From Deltaproteobacteria bacterium (GTDB taxonomy: Bacteria > Desulfobacterota > Binatia > UBA9968), in contig JACPSE010000215.1 of assembly GCA_016193465.1 (NCBI GenBank), forward strand, positions 1 through 33,327: 33,327 nucleotides of DNA. The letters run 5' to 3'. Shown piece by piece: positions 1-7,691 of the stretch. Each line of letters starts with the position of its first letter. The first letter of the stretch is position 1. The notes beneath the pieces were generated by a model that saw only the letters and a list, made by a program, of their open reading frames with translations, did not search any database and had not been told where the DNA came from. The position numbers and the translations under genes are program-made.

Positions 1-111
1 CACAACTACGCAACCGAGATCACCTCCACCATCGGGGAACAGAAAAAGACCAACCCCTATCTGCGATTCCACTCTCTGAGTGCCTTTCTCGCCGCCATGG
101 GCTATGAGTAG
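1..111 (+). CDS. C-terminal end of a probable hydroxyacylglutathione hydrolase (glyoxalase II-like), 5' partial
   Basis: The window opens inside a reading frame whose last 36 codons end at the TAG at 109-111. The residues TSTIGEQKKTNPYLRF resemble the substrate-binding C-terminal helix region of glyoxalase II enzymes, where a P-S/T-T-(I/L)-x-E-(E/K)-x-x-N-P-(F/Y)-L-R pattern is usual. These metallo-beta-lactamase-fold enzymes hydrolyse S-lactoylglutathione or related thioesters. The metal-binding domain lies outside the window, so the assignment rests on this short tail only. It ends 9 bases before the next start, so the two could be cotranscribed. Confidence 0.5.
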   Translation, partial: HNYATEITSTIGEQKKTNPYLRFHSLSAFLAAMGYE

Positions 112-120
112 GCGGCAGCC

Positions 121-636
121 ATGAGGCGTGAGGCAAGAGGAAGGCGAGAGCCGAGAGGCTTGAGGCGTGAGTCCCCTCCCGCCTGTTGCCTCCCGCCTAC
201 CGCCTTCTTCTATCGCCTGTTGCCTATTGCCTACTGCCTGTTGCCTGTTTTTCTTTTGTCCTGCGAGTCCGAACTGATCCGCCAACGGGAGGAGTTGATC
301 CGCCGCCAACAGGAAGAGATCGCGCGTCTGAAGCAAGAGAGCGCGGAGATGGCAGCAGCTCAGCAAAGGGAGGAGCAAAAAAGAGAGGACTGCAACCGCG
401 CCTTTCGCGATTTTGAAAAAGCCCAGGCCGTCAAAAAGCCCGGCGAGGCTGTCACGCTATACCGGCAGGGGCTTAGAATCTGTCCCGACGACGATGTGGC
501 CCATTACGAGCTGGGAAAAATCCTCCAGGAAATGGGACAGACTCAGGAAGCACAGATGGAGTTTGAGGCGGCGCTTAAAATTAACCCCGACTTTCGTGAT
601 GCCAGGCGGCAGTTAGAAGCATTACAAAGAAGATAG
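121..636 (+). CDS. TPR-containing lipoprotein with repeat-derived signal peptide
   Basis: The 171-residue product has an Arg-rich N-terminus, a hydrophobic stretch at about 28-47 and a lipobox ending in Cys48 (LLSC), so it is predicted to be an outer-membrane or periplasmic lipoprotein. Residues 50-95 form a charged coiled coil rich in Glu, Gln and Arg. Residues 95-168 contain about two TPR units (for example AHYELGKILQEMGQTQEAQ), a protein-protein interaction fold. The first 48 codons lie inside a repetitive tract: the hydrophobic core (RLLPIAYCLLPV) is a translation of TTGCCTN heptamers. There is no strong Shine-Dalgarno before the ATG at 121; an in-frame TTG at codon 14 is an alternative start that keeps the lipobox. 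The specific role is unknown. Confidence 0.7.
   Translation: MRREARGRREPRGLRRESPPACCLPPTAFFYRLLPIAYCLLPVFLLSCESELIRQREELIRRQQEEIARLKQESAEMAAAQQREEQKREDCNRAFRDFEKAQAVKKPGEAVTLYRQGLRICPDDDVAHYELGKILQEMGQTQEAQMEFEAALKINPDFRDARRQLEALQRR
124..260 (+). repeat. Composite repeat (GAGGCGTGAG block plus TTGCCTN heptamers), copy 1
   Basis: A block built on GAGGC/GTGAG units (124-177) runs into tandem heptamers of the form TTGCCTN/CCGCCTN (178-256). A second copy with the same order of blocks lies at 1539-1625. Here the heptamers are translated as the signal peptide of the TPR lipoprotein. Confidence 0.8.
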
Positions 637-684
637 TTCAAGGGTTTAAGGGTTAAAAGGTTCAAGGGTTCAAGGTTCAAGAGA
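637..684 (+). repeat. Short tandem repeat of GGTTCAA/GGGTTTAA units
   Basis: Immediately after the stop of the TPR lipoprotein there is a run of 7-8 base units such as GGTTCAAG and GGGTTTAA. A reverse-complement relative (CCCTTGAA, CCCTTAAA) lies at 9897-9937. The rest of the gap to the next gene (685-755) contains TTTGAAATCTGCAATCTG, which resembles a sequence at 14290-14309. Confidence 0.7.
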
Positions 685-755
685 TTTGAAATCTGCAATC
701 TGAGGTGTGAGATCCGCCCGCAGGGCGACAGGGCTGAAGGGTATAAGGTGGCAAG

Positions 756-1529
756 ATGAAGAAGCTCATTTTCTTACTGTTGTCATTGTGGTTGCTTGAG
801 GCACGGGCTTATTCCGTGGATGAAAAAAAGCTCGTCGACATGACCTATCCGTTCGCGGAGGAGACCCTCCACTGGCCGACCGCCCAACCTTTTAAGTTGG
901 AGAAGGTCAATGAAGGGGTGACCCCTCAGGGGTACTGGTACTCCTCTTATAACTACAGCGGGTCGGAGCACGTCGGCACTCACATGGATGCGCCTTTTCA
1001 TTTTGCTCAGGGAAAATGGACCACGGATCAGATACCGCTGGGGCAGACCATTGGCCCGGGTGCGATCATCGATGTCCGGCGCAAGGCCGAGGCAAATCGT
1101 GATTATCAATTGCAAGTGGTGGACATCCGGACATGGGAGCGGAGACATGGCAGGCTGCCGGATGGAGCGATTGTGCTTATGTACAGCGGCTGGGGAAAGT
1201 TCTGGGGCGACCGCAAGAGATATTTTGGCAGCGATCAAGAAGGGGATGTCACCAACCTTCGATTCCCTGGTTTTTCCAAAGATGCGGCGGCATTCCTCCT
1301 CAAAGAGCGGAAGGTTAAGGCCGTAGGGACCGATACTCCCAGCATCGATTATGGCCGTTCGCGCGATTTCATCGCGCACCAGATCTTTGGCCGGGCCAAT
1401 GTCCCCATCTTCGAGAATGTCGCCAGCCTGGATCGGTTGCCGCCAAAAGGGACGACGATCTTTGCGGCTCCGATGAAGATCAAGGGCGGGAGCGGGGCCC
1501 CCCTGCGAATCTTCGCGGTCCTACCTTGA
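756..1529 (+). CDS. Secreted cyclase-family metal-dependent hydrolase (kynurenine formamidase-like)
   Basis: The 257-residue product belongs to the cyclase family (PF04199), which includes kynurenine formamidase and other metal-dependent amide or ester hydrolases. The family signature HxGTHxDxPxHF is present as H72-V-G-T-H76-M-D78-A-P-F-H82-F and supplies the metal ligands. A hydrophobic N-terminus (KKLIFLLLSLWLLEARA) is a good Sec signal peptide with cleavage near residue 18, so the enzyme is probably periplasmic, unlike cytosolic KynB. An AAGGTGG sequence precedes the ATG at 756. The substrate cannot be read from the sequence, and no tryptophan-degradation gene is adjacent. Confidence 0.85.
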   Translation: MKKLIFLLLSLWLLEARAYSVDEKKLVDMTYPFAEETLHWPTAQPFKLEKVNEGVTPQGYWYSSYNYSGSEHVGTHMDAPFHFAQGKWTTDQIPLGQTIGPGAIIDVRRKAEANRDYQLQVVDIRTWERRHGRLPDGAIVLMYSGWGKFWGDRKRYFGSDQEGDVTNLRFPGFSKDAAAFLLKERKVKAVGTDTPSIDYGRSRDFIAHQIFGRANVPIFENVASLDRLPPKGTTIFAAPMKIKGGSGAPLRIFAVLP

Positions 1530-1538
1530 CAGCAGACA

Positions 1539-1625
1539 AGGCGTGAGGCGAGAGCCGAGAGGCGTGAGTCCCCTGCCGCCTGTTGCCTTCCGCCTTCTAT
1601 TATTGCCTACGACCTTCTTTTTGCT
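1539..1625 (+). repeat. Composite repeat (GAGGCGTGAG block plus TTGCCTN heptamers), copy 2
   Basis: This repeats the order found at 124-260: GTGAGGC/GAGAGCCGAGAGGC units, then GTGAGTCCCCT, then CCGCCTGTTGCCTTCCGCCT. Here it is intergenic and has no long open frame, so it shows what the element looks like when not captured by a gene. The remaining gap to 1723 holds only the Shine-Dalgarno GGGAGG before the TolC-like gene. Confidence 0.8.
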
Positions 1626-1723
1626 GCCGTCAGGCACTCCGCCTTTAGTCCTACCGTCTGGATTTTGCATTATAACGGCAAAAGCAATATAGTCCCCGCT
1701 GTTTTTAGCTACGGGAGGAAAAC

Positions 1724-3082
1724 ATGAAACACTGGCGAAAAAATTTGCTGTTCCGCGCTGGCTTTTATCTTGCGCTGTCTCTCTTTTTGTCTCCGGTCAT
1801 GACTCAGGCAGGCGAGGCGGCGGCTCCCGCTGCTGAAAGCTCGGCGGCCCAGACCGAAGCGCCGCCGAGGGATAAAGTCCTTAGGCTCGACGATGCCGTG
1901 CGCATCGCCCTGGAAAATCATCCCAATCTCAGGGTGGCAAGGGAGAGGGTCGGGGCGCAGCAGGCGGTTCTAGGTCAGGAGTTTGCCGCCTACTATCCCA
2001 CTGTTAGGCTCAGCAACTTTTACCGCACTAGCACATCGTCCGGAACGACCACGACCACTCAGGAGGCCTTTGATTTCTTCTCTAGTCAGGCCAGCTTTGA
2101 TATGACCCTTTACAATTTTGGCAAGCGGGAGGGAGCGGTTCAATCGGCCAGAGACAGTGTCGAAGCGACCCAGTATAACCTTAGGGCAAGTGTGAACGAT
2201 GTCGTTCTGGCGGTCAAGCAGGCCTATTATGGTTATCTTCAGGCTCAAGCGCTTGTCAGGGTAAGGGGAGAAACGGTTAAGAATCGCGAGCTGCTGGTGC
2301 GGCAGGCGCGCGGTTTTTTTGAGGTGGGAACGAGGGCGAAAATCGATGTGGCGCGAGCAGAGGCCAACCTCTACGGCGCGCAGGCCGATCTCATCGCCGC
2401 TCAAAACGCTGTGAAGATTGCGTGGACAACTCTCAAAAACGCCATGGGAATGCCCGATCTCCCCGAGCAACCAGTTGCGGAGGATTTGGCTATTCCACCC
2501 GTGAGTCTTCCGATAGACCGGGCCAGGCAAATCGCCTTCGACTCGCGCCCCGAGCTCAGGGGCTTCGAGGCGCAAAGGAAAGCGCAGGATGAAAAGATCG
2601 CCGCGGCAAGAAGGGGACATCTTCCAGATATCCTTTTTAGCGCGGATTATGGTCGGAGGAATACGAGCCGCGGCGGCAATACCTTTCCGCTTCAGCTCAC
2701 TTGGCAGGTGCAACTGAGCTTAAATATCCCTATCTTTGACGGTTTTAGGACCACTCATAAAGTAGAGGAGGCGCTGCGCAATTACCACTCGGTCAGGGCT
2801 CAGGAGGAGGAGAAGAAGCAACAGGTTGCATTGGAGGTGGAGCAGAGCTATGTCAATCTCGTCAACGCGCAGGAGAGAATCAAGGCAACTGATTCGGCCG
2901 AACAGGCAGCCAAGGAAAATTTTGATCTTGCCACTGGCCGCTACCAAGTAGGGGTCGGATCGATCATTGAGGTTACCGATGCCCAGACTCTCTACACCGA
3001 TGCGCAGACGAATCACATCCGGTCGCTTTACGATTATAAGATCGCCGAGGCGCAGTTGATCAGGGCGATGGGCAGGCAGTGA
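1724..3082 (+). CDS. TolC-family outer membrane efflux protein
   Basis: The 452-residue protein has a signal peptide ending near the TQAGEA region and two outer-membrane efflux protein repeats (about residues 47-230 and 255-445), each alternating long coiled-coil helices and beta segments as in TolC. Typical features include LDDAVRIALENHPNLRVARE near the first repeat and GSIIEVTDAQTLYTDAQ near the end of the second. It would trimerise to form the outer-membrane exit duct. A GGGAGG Shine-Dalgarno lies 5 bases before the ATG. It is the first gene of a three-gene efflux operon with the adaptor at 3174 and the RND pump at 4358. Confidence 0.93.
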   Translation: MKHWRKNLLFRAGFYLALSLFLSPVMTQAGEAAAPAAESSAAQTEAPPRDKVLRLDDAVRIALENHPNLRVARERVGAQQAVLGQEFAAYYPTVRLSNFYRTSTSSGTTTTTQEAFDFFSSQASFDMTLYNFGKREGAVQSARDSVEATQYNLRASVNDVVLAVKQAYYGYLQAQALVRVRGETVKNRELLVRQARGFFEVGTRAKIDVARAEANLYGAQADLIAAQNAVKIAWTTLKNAMGMPDLPEQPVAEDLAIPPVSLPIDRARQIAFDSRPELRGFEAQRKAQDEKIAAARRGHLPDILFSADYGRRNTSRGGNTFPLQLTWQVQLSLNIPIFDGFRTTHKVEEALRNYHSVRAQEEEKKQQVALEVEQSYVNLVNAQERIKATDSAEQAAKENFDLATGRYQVGVGSIIEVTDAQTLYTDAQTNHIRSLYDYKIAEAQLIRAMGRQ

Positions 3083-3173
3083 TACCAGGGACTGAGTCTG
3101 ATAAAATGAGGATTGCAGCGTTAAAGGGAAAGAGTTAAAAGGGGTAAAAGGGCGGGATAAAGGGGTAGACGAA

Positions 3174-4361
3174 ATGAAGCGATACCTTTGGATCGGTGTC
3201 ACTCTATTGGTCCTAGCGGCGATAGTGGGATATTGGGGACTCTCCTCCTGGTCCCAGACAAAGTCTGAAAGCGGATCGGGGTCTGAAAACAGGTCAGGTA
3301 GGAGATCCGAGGGTGGAAGGTCTGATAGAAGGTCCGGGGGGCAGCAGGTAGTGCCAGTCATGGTTGCCAGCGTGACGCAACAGAGCGTCCCTGTGCAGGT
3401 GCGGGTGATTGGGATAGTGGAGGCCTATTCCTCCGTGTCGGTCAGGTCCCAGGTCAACGGCACGCTCATGCGCGTCCATTTCAAGGAAGGTCAAGACGTA
3501 AAGAAGGAGGATCTTCTCTTCACGATCGACCCCCGTCCCTTTGAGGCCACACTTAAGCAGGCCGAGGCCAACCTGGCGAAAAATTCGGCTCTTGTGGAGA
3601 ACGCCCGCGAGCAGGCGCGCCGCTATGCGGAACTGGTCAAGAAGCAGTATGTGTCCCAGGAGCAGTACGATCAGATCCGCTATAATGCCAATGCCCTCGA
3701 AGCGGTAGTGGAGGCGGATAAGGCCGCTTTGGAGAACGCCAAACTTCAACTTAGCTACTGTTATATCTATTCCTCGATGGTCGGTCGCACCGGGAGTCTC
3801 CTGGTCTATGAGGGCAACTTTGTCCGGGTCAACGATAATACGCCTTTAGTGATTATCAATCAGACCAGCCCGATTTACGTGAGCTTCTCTGTGCCGGAGC
3901 AGAACTTGCCGGAGATTAAAAGGCGCATGGCAGCGGGAAAGCTCGCGGTTGAAGCGCTCATACCCCAGAACGCAGATCGCCCCGACCGGGGGGAGCTCAG
4001 CTTTGTGGACAACACGGTGGATAGGGTTACGGGAACCATTAAGTTGAAGGGGACCTTTGCCAACAACGAGAAGCGGCTTTGGCCCGGGCAGTTCGTCAAA
4101 GTAGCCCTGACGCTCGCCGTCGAGCCCAATGCGCTTGTCGTTCCATCTCAGGCCGTCCAGACAGGACAAAAGGGCCAACATGTCTTTGTGGTCAAGCCCG
4201 ATCTCGCAGTGGAATTGCGCCCGGTTGTCGTGAGCAGAACCGATGGCGGCCAGGCGGTGATTGAAAAAGGGCTCAAGCCCGGTGAGAAGGTGGTTACAGA
4301 CGGGCAGTTTCTCCTTGGCCCTGGGGCCAGGGTGGAAGTGAAAGGAGAGGTGGGATCATGA
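3174..4361 (+). CDS. RND efflux periplasmic adaptor subunit (MdtA/AcrA-type membrane fusion protein)
   Basis: The 395-residue protein has an N-terminal membrane anchor (about 5-24, no lipobox) and then the usual order of this family: lipoyl half, coiled-coil hairpin (about 125-185, QAEANLAKNSALVENAREQA), second lipoyl half, beta-barrel (about 220-310) and membrane-proximal domain ending GARVEVKGEV. It links the inner-membrane pump to the TolC-type duct. Between anchor and first lipoyl half (about 28-58) is an unusual Ser/Gly/Arg-rich linker encoded by GGTCTGA-like short repeats. Its stop codon overlaps the pump's start by four bases (ATGA), indicating translational coupling. The 90-base gap upstream is also filled with short AAAGGGG-type units. 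Confidence 0.93.
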   Translation: MKRYLWIGVTLLVLAAIVGYWGLSSWSQTKSESGSGSENRSGRRSEGGRSDRRSGGQQVVPVMVASVTQQSVPVQVRVIGIVEAYSSVSVRSQVNGTLMRVHFKEGQDVKKEDLLFTIDPRPFEATLKQAEANLAKNSALVENAREQARRYAELVKKQYVSQEQYDQIRYNANALEAVVEADKAALENAKLQLSYCYIYSSMVGRTGSLLVYEGNFVRVNDNTPLVIINQTSPIYVSFSVPEQNLPEIKRRMAAGKLAVEALIPQNADRPDRGELSFVDNTVDRVTGTIKLKGTFANNEKRLWPGQFVKVALTLAVEPNALVVPSQAVQTGQKGQHVFVVKPDLAVELRPVVVSRTDGGQAVIEKGLKPGEKVVTDGQFLLGPGARVEVKGEVGS

Positions 4362-7300
4362 ATATTGCGGAGCTCTTCATCCGCCGTCCTATAGCGACGA
4401 CCCTCATCATGATGGGCATTGTGATCTTCGGCCTGATGGGCTACCGAGCCCTCCCTGTAAGCGACCTCCCTACCGTGGACTTCCCGACCATCGTGGTGAG
4501 CGCGAACCTCCCCGGCGCCAGCGCGGACACGATGGCCTCAGCAGTCGCGACTCCCCTCGAGAAGCAGTTCTCCACCATCGCCGGCCTCGATTCCATGAAC
4601 TCCACCAATGCCTTGGGCCGGACCCAGGTCACGCTTCAGTTCAATCTAAACCGCGACATCGACGCGGCGGCTCAAGATGTCCAGGCGCAGATCGCCCGGA
4701 CCTTAAGAGACCTGCCGCCGAATATGCCCAACCCTCCCTCGTACCGGAAGGTCAACCCCGCGGATTTTCCCATTCTTTTCCTTGCCCTAAGCTCGGAGAC
4801 GCTTCCTCTGTCAACGGTCAACGAATACGCGGAGAATCTCCTGGCCCAACGCATCTCTATGGTGAGCGGCGTGGCCCAGGTAGATGTCTCCGGTTCACAG
4901 AAATACGCGGTCCGCATTCAACTCGACCCTAACGCGCTCGCTGCCCGACAGATCGGCATTGATGAGGTTCAGAACGCGGTTCAGAGGAGCAACGTAGACC
5001 TGCCCATGGGCACCTTACAGGGGCCCGATCAGTCCTTTACACTGCGGGGCACCGGGATACTCACCGATGCGGCGGCCTTCCGTCCTACGATTGTGACCTA
5101 TCGCAACGGCTCGCCCGTGCGCCTCCAGGATCTCGGCAATGTCATCGATAGCGTTGAGAACAACAGGCAGGCGACCTGGTACGACGACACTCGCGCCATC
5201 GTCCTTCAAGTGCTGCGCCAACCAGGCGCCAATGTCGTCGAGGTCGTGGACGCGGTCAAAGAGCTGCTGCCTGGCTTGCGCGAGCGGATACCGCCGTCCG
5301 TCAAGCTCGAGATCCTCTATGACCGTACCCAGTCGATCCGGGAATCGTTCCACGACGTCCAGTTCACTATGTTCCTGACCGTCTGTCTGGTGGTGCTCGT
5401 GATCTTTCTCTTTCTCCGCAATCTCTCGGCCACGATCATCCCCAGCCTGGCCCTGCCGATGTCGATCGTCGGCACTTTCTCAGTGATGTACCTGCTGGGT
5501 TACAGCCTGGATAACCTGTCGCTTATGGCCTTGACGCTTTCTGTGGGCTTTGTGGTGGATGATGCCATTGTTATGCTGGAAAATATCGTCCGTCATACGG
5601 AGAAGGGGGAGGGGGTCTTCGAAGCAGCTCTCAAGGGCTCAAAGGAGATCGGTTTCACCATTCTCTCCATGACGCTTGCGCTGGTCGCCGCCTTTATTCC
5701 CGTGCTTTTTATGAGCGGCATGCTGGGCCGGCTGCTGCGGGAGTTTGCCGTCACCATTTGCGTGGCGATCTTGGTCTCCGGCTTTGTTTCTCTGACTCTC
5801 ACTCCCATGCTCTGCAGCCGCTTCCTACGCCCGCCCCGGGAGCAGAAGCACAACCGTCTCTACGCCCTGTCGGAGCGCTTCTTCGACGGCATGGTGCGCG
5901 CTTATGAGACGAGCCTGCAGGCGGTCTTAAGGCACCGGCAGGCGATGGTGATATGCGGAGTTGTTGTCCTGGCGCTCACAGCTTACCTTTTTGTGGCCAT
6001 CCCCAAGGGCTTTATCCCTAGCGAAGACACCGGGCGCATTTCCGGCTCTACCGAGGCCGCGCAGGGCATCTCCTTCGATGCTATGGTGCGCTTGCACCAA
6101 CAGGTTGCCGCAATCATCGCCCAGGATCCCAATGTGGGCTCTTTTACCACCAGGGTTGGGGGTGGCTTCGGGGGCGCGGCGGGGAACACCGGAGGTTTCT
6201 TTATTCGCTTGAAGCCGCGCTCCGAGCGATCCTTGAGCGCGGATCAGATTATTCAGGAACTCCGGCCCAAGTTGGCCAAGATTCCCGGGCTCCGTGTCTC
6301 TCTGCGAAACCCTCCGCTCATTAACATTGGCGGCCGGATCGGCGCGGGCCTCTACCAGTTCACGCTGCAGAGCCCGGACACCCAGGAGCTTTACCAGTAT
6401 GCTCCTATTTTAGAGGAGAAGCTGCGGGCGCTCCCAGACATCCAGGACGTCAGAAGCGACCTGCAGCTCAAAAACCCTCAGGTGGAGATCGTCATCGATA
6501 GGGACAGGGCTGCCACCTTAGGGTTGCAGGCTCAAGGACTCTCGGCGCGACAGATTGAAGAAGCCTTTTATACTGCCTATGGCTCCCGCCAGATCTCAAG
6601 CATCAATACCCCCCAAGATCAGTACCAGGTGATCATGGAGCTGGACCCAAAATTTCAGACAGATCCCTCGGCCCTGTCCATGCTCTACATCCGGTCGAAC
6701 ACCGGCCAGGCCACAGGTTCGCTGATCCCACTCAGCGCCGTAGCGAGCTTAAAGCGGAGCGTTGGACCCCTCTCCGTCAACCATTCAGGCCAGCTCCCCT
6801 CTGTTACCCTCTCCTTCAACCTCAGGCCAGGCGTGGCTTTGGGAGATGGGGTGAAGGCAGTCAATGACCTTGCTCGAGAAACTCTGCCAGCCACTATAAG
6901 CACGAGTTTTCAGGGCACCGCCAAGGAGTTTGAGTCGTCGCTGCGGAGTTTATGGCTTCTCCTGGCGATGGCCATCTTGGTCGTCTACTTGGTGCTGGGA
7001 ATTCTTTACGAGAGCTTCATTCACCCCTTAACCATCTTATCGGGTCTTCCTTCTGCGGGCGTAGGCGCTCTGGTGGCGCTGATGATTTTTCGCATGGACC
7101 TCAACATCTACAGCTTCGTGGGGATCATCATGCTCATAGGCATTGTGAAGAAAAATGCCATCATGCAGATCGACTTTGCCTTGCAGGGACAAAGGGAGGA
7201 AGGGAAAACCCCATTGCAGGCGATCTACGACGGCTGCCTTGTCCGGTTCCGCCCCATCATGATGACCACGATGGCTGCTCTCATGGGCGCCCTGCCCATC

Positions 7301-7588
7301 GCGCTCGGTTTCGGAGCCGGCTCTGAGGCGCGCCGTCCGCTGGGTCTTGCCGTGGTGGGCGGCCTTCTCGTCTCCCAGCTTCTCACGCTGTATATCACTC
7401 CGGTGTTCTATCTCTACCTGGAATCTTTCTTGGAGATGGCGCGCGGCTGGGTGCGCACCAGGCACGCAGTGCCCGAGATCGAGGGAGCGCCCGAGACAAC
7501 GAAAGGATGGCGCCCCGAAGCTGCGGGAGGAGCAGCGCTGGGACCATCCCTGTTTGCCTGGTTCAGAAGAGGTGGCGCGCGAAAGTGA
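4358..7588 (+). CDS. RND multidrug efflux permease (HAE1/MdtB-MdtC type)
   Basis: At 1076 residues this has the standard length of a hydrophobe/amphiphile RND pump. It begins with FIRRPIATTLIMMGIVIFG (transmembrane helix 1), has two large periplasmic porter loops, and keeps the proton-relay residues: the Asp pair in helix 4 (D401-D402 in GFVVDDAIVMLENI) and the Lys in helix 10 (K931-K932 in IGIVKKNAIMQ). The sequence is closer to MdtB/MdtC-like pumps than to AcrB. It would expel drugs, bile salts or metabolites using the proton gradient. The last 50 residues after the final helix form a low-complexity basic tail. No regulator gene is adjacent. Confidence 0.95.
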   Translation: MNIAELFIRRPIATTLIMMGIVIFGLMGYRALPVSDLPTVDFPTIVVSANLPGASADTMASAVATPLEKQFSTIAGLDSMNSTNALGRTQVTLQFNLNRDIDAAAQDVQAQIARTLRDLPPNMPNPPSYRKVNPADFPILFLALSSETLPLSTVNEYAENLLAQRISMVSGVAQVDVSGSQKYAVRIQLDPNALAARQIGIDEVQNAVQRSNVDLPMGTLQGPDQSFTLRGTGILTDAAAFRPTIVTYRNGSPVRLQDLGNVIDSVENNRQATWYDDTRAIVLQVLRQPGANVVEVVDAVKELLPGLRERIPPSVKLEILYDRTQSIRESFHDVQFTMFLTVCLVVLVIFLFLRNLSATIIPSLALPMSIVGTFSVMYLLGYSLDNLSLMALTLSVGFVVDDAIVMLENIVRHTEKGEGVFEAALKGSKEIGFTILSMTLALVAAFIPVLFMSGMLGRLLREFAVTICVAILVSGFVSLTLTPMLCSRFLRPPREQKHNRLYALSERFFDGMVRAYETSLQAVLRHRQAMVICGVVVLALTAYLFVAIPKGFIPSEDTGRISGSTEAAQGISFDAMVRLHQQVAAIIAQDPNVGSFTTRVGGGFGGAAGNTGGFFIRLKPRSERSLSADQIIQELRPKLAKIPGLRVSLRNPPLINIGGRIGAGLYQFTLQSPDTQELYQYAPILEEKLRALPDIQDVRSDLQLKNPQVEIVIDRDRAATLGLQAQGLSARQIEEAFYTAYGSRQISSINTPQDQYQVIMELDPKFQTDPSALSMLYIRSNTGQATGSLIPLSAVASLKRSVGPLSVNHSGQLPSVTLSFNLRPGVALGDGVKAVNDLARETLPATISTSFQGTAKEFESSLRSLWLLLAMAILVVYLVLGILYESFIHPLTILSGLPSAGVGALVALMIFRMDLNIYSFVGIIMLIGIVKKNAIMQIDFALQGQREEGKTPLQAIYDGCLVRFRPIMMTTMAALMGALPIALGFGAGSEARRPLGLAVVGGLLVSQLLTLYITPVFYLYLESFLEMARGWVRTRHAVPEIEGAPETTKGWRPEAAGGAALGPSLFAWFRRGGARK

Positions 7589-7596
7589 CGGTTCTG

Positions 7597-7688
7597 ATTC
7601 GTGCTCGTGGCTCGTGTCTCGCGGGGAGGGGACGAACACGTAACATCAAAGGACTACTTCGAAGTGACACGATCACGAGTAACGATAG
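7597..7688. repeat. CTCGTGN-type inverted repeat, locus 1
   Basis: Units such as GTGCTCGTGGCTCGTG on the left and ACGAACACG / ACGATCACGAG on the right face each other around a core that contains the perfect palindrome ACTTCGAAGT. It fills the gap between two converging genes. Related loci are at 17424, 17883, 28699 and 31139. Confidence 0.75.
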
Positions 7689-7691
7689 TAG

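Noticed and set aside
1970-2713. Minus-strand open frame inside the TolC-like gene
   Set aside because: It is antisense to a well-conserved protein and has no recognisable features.
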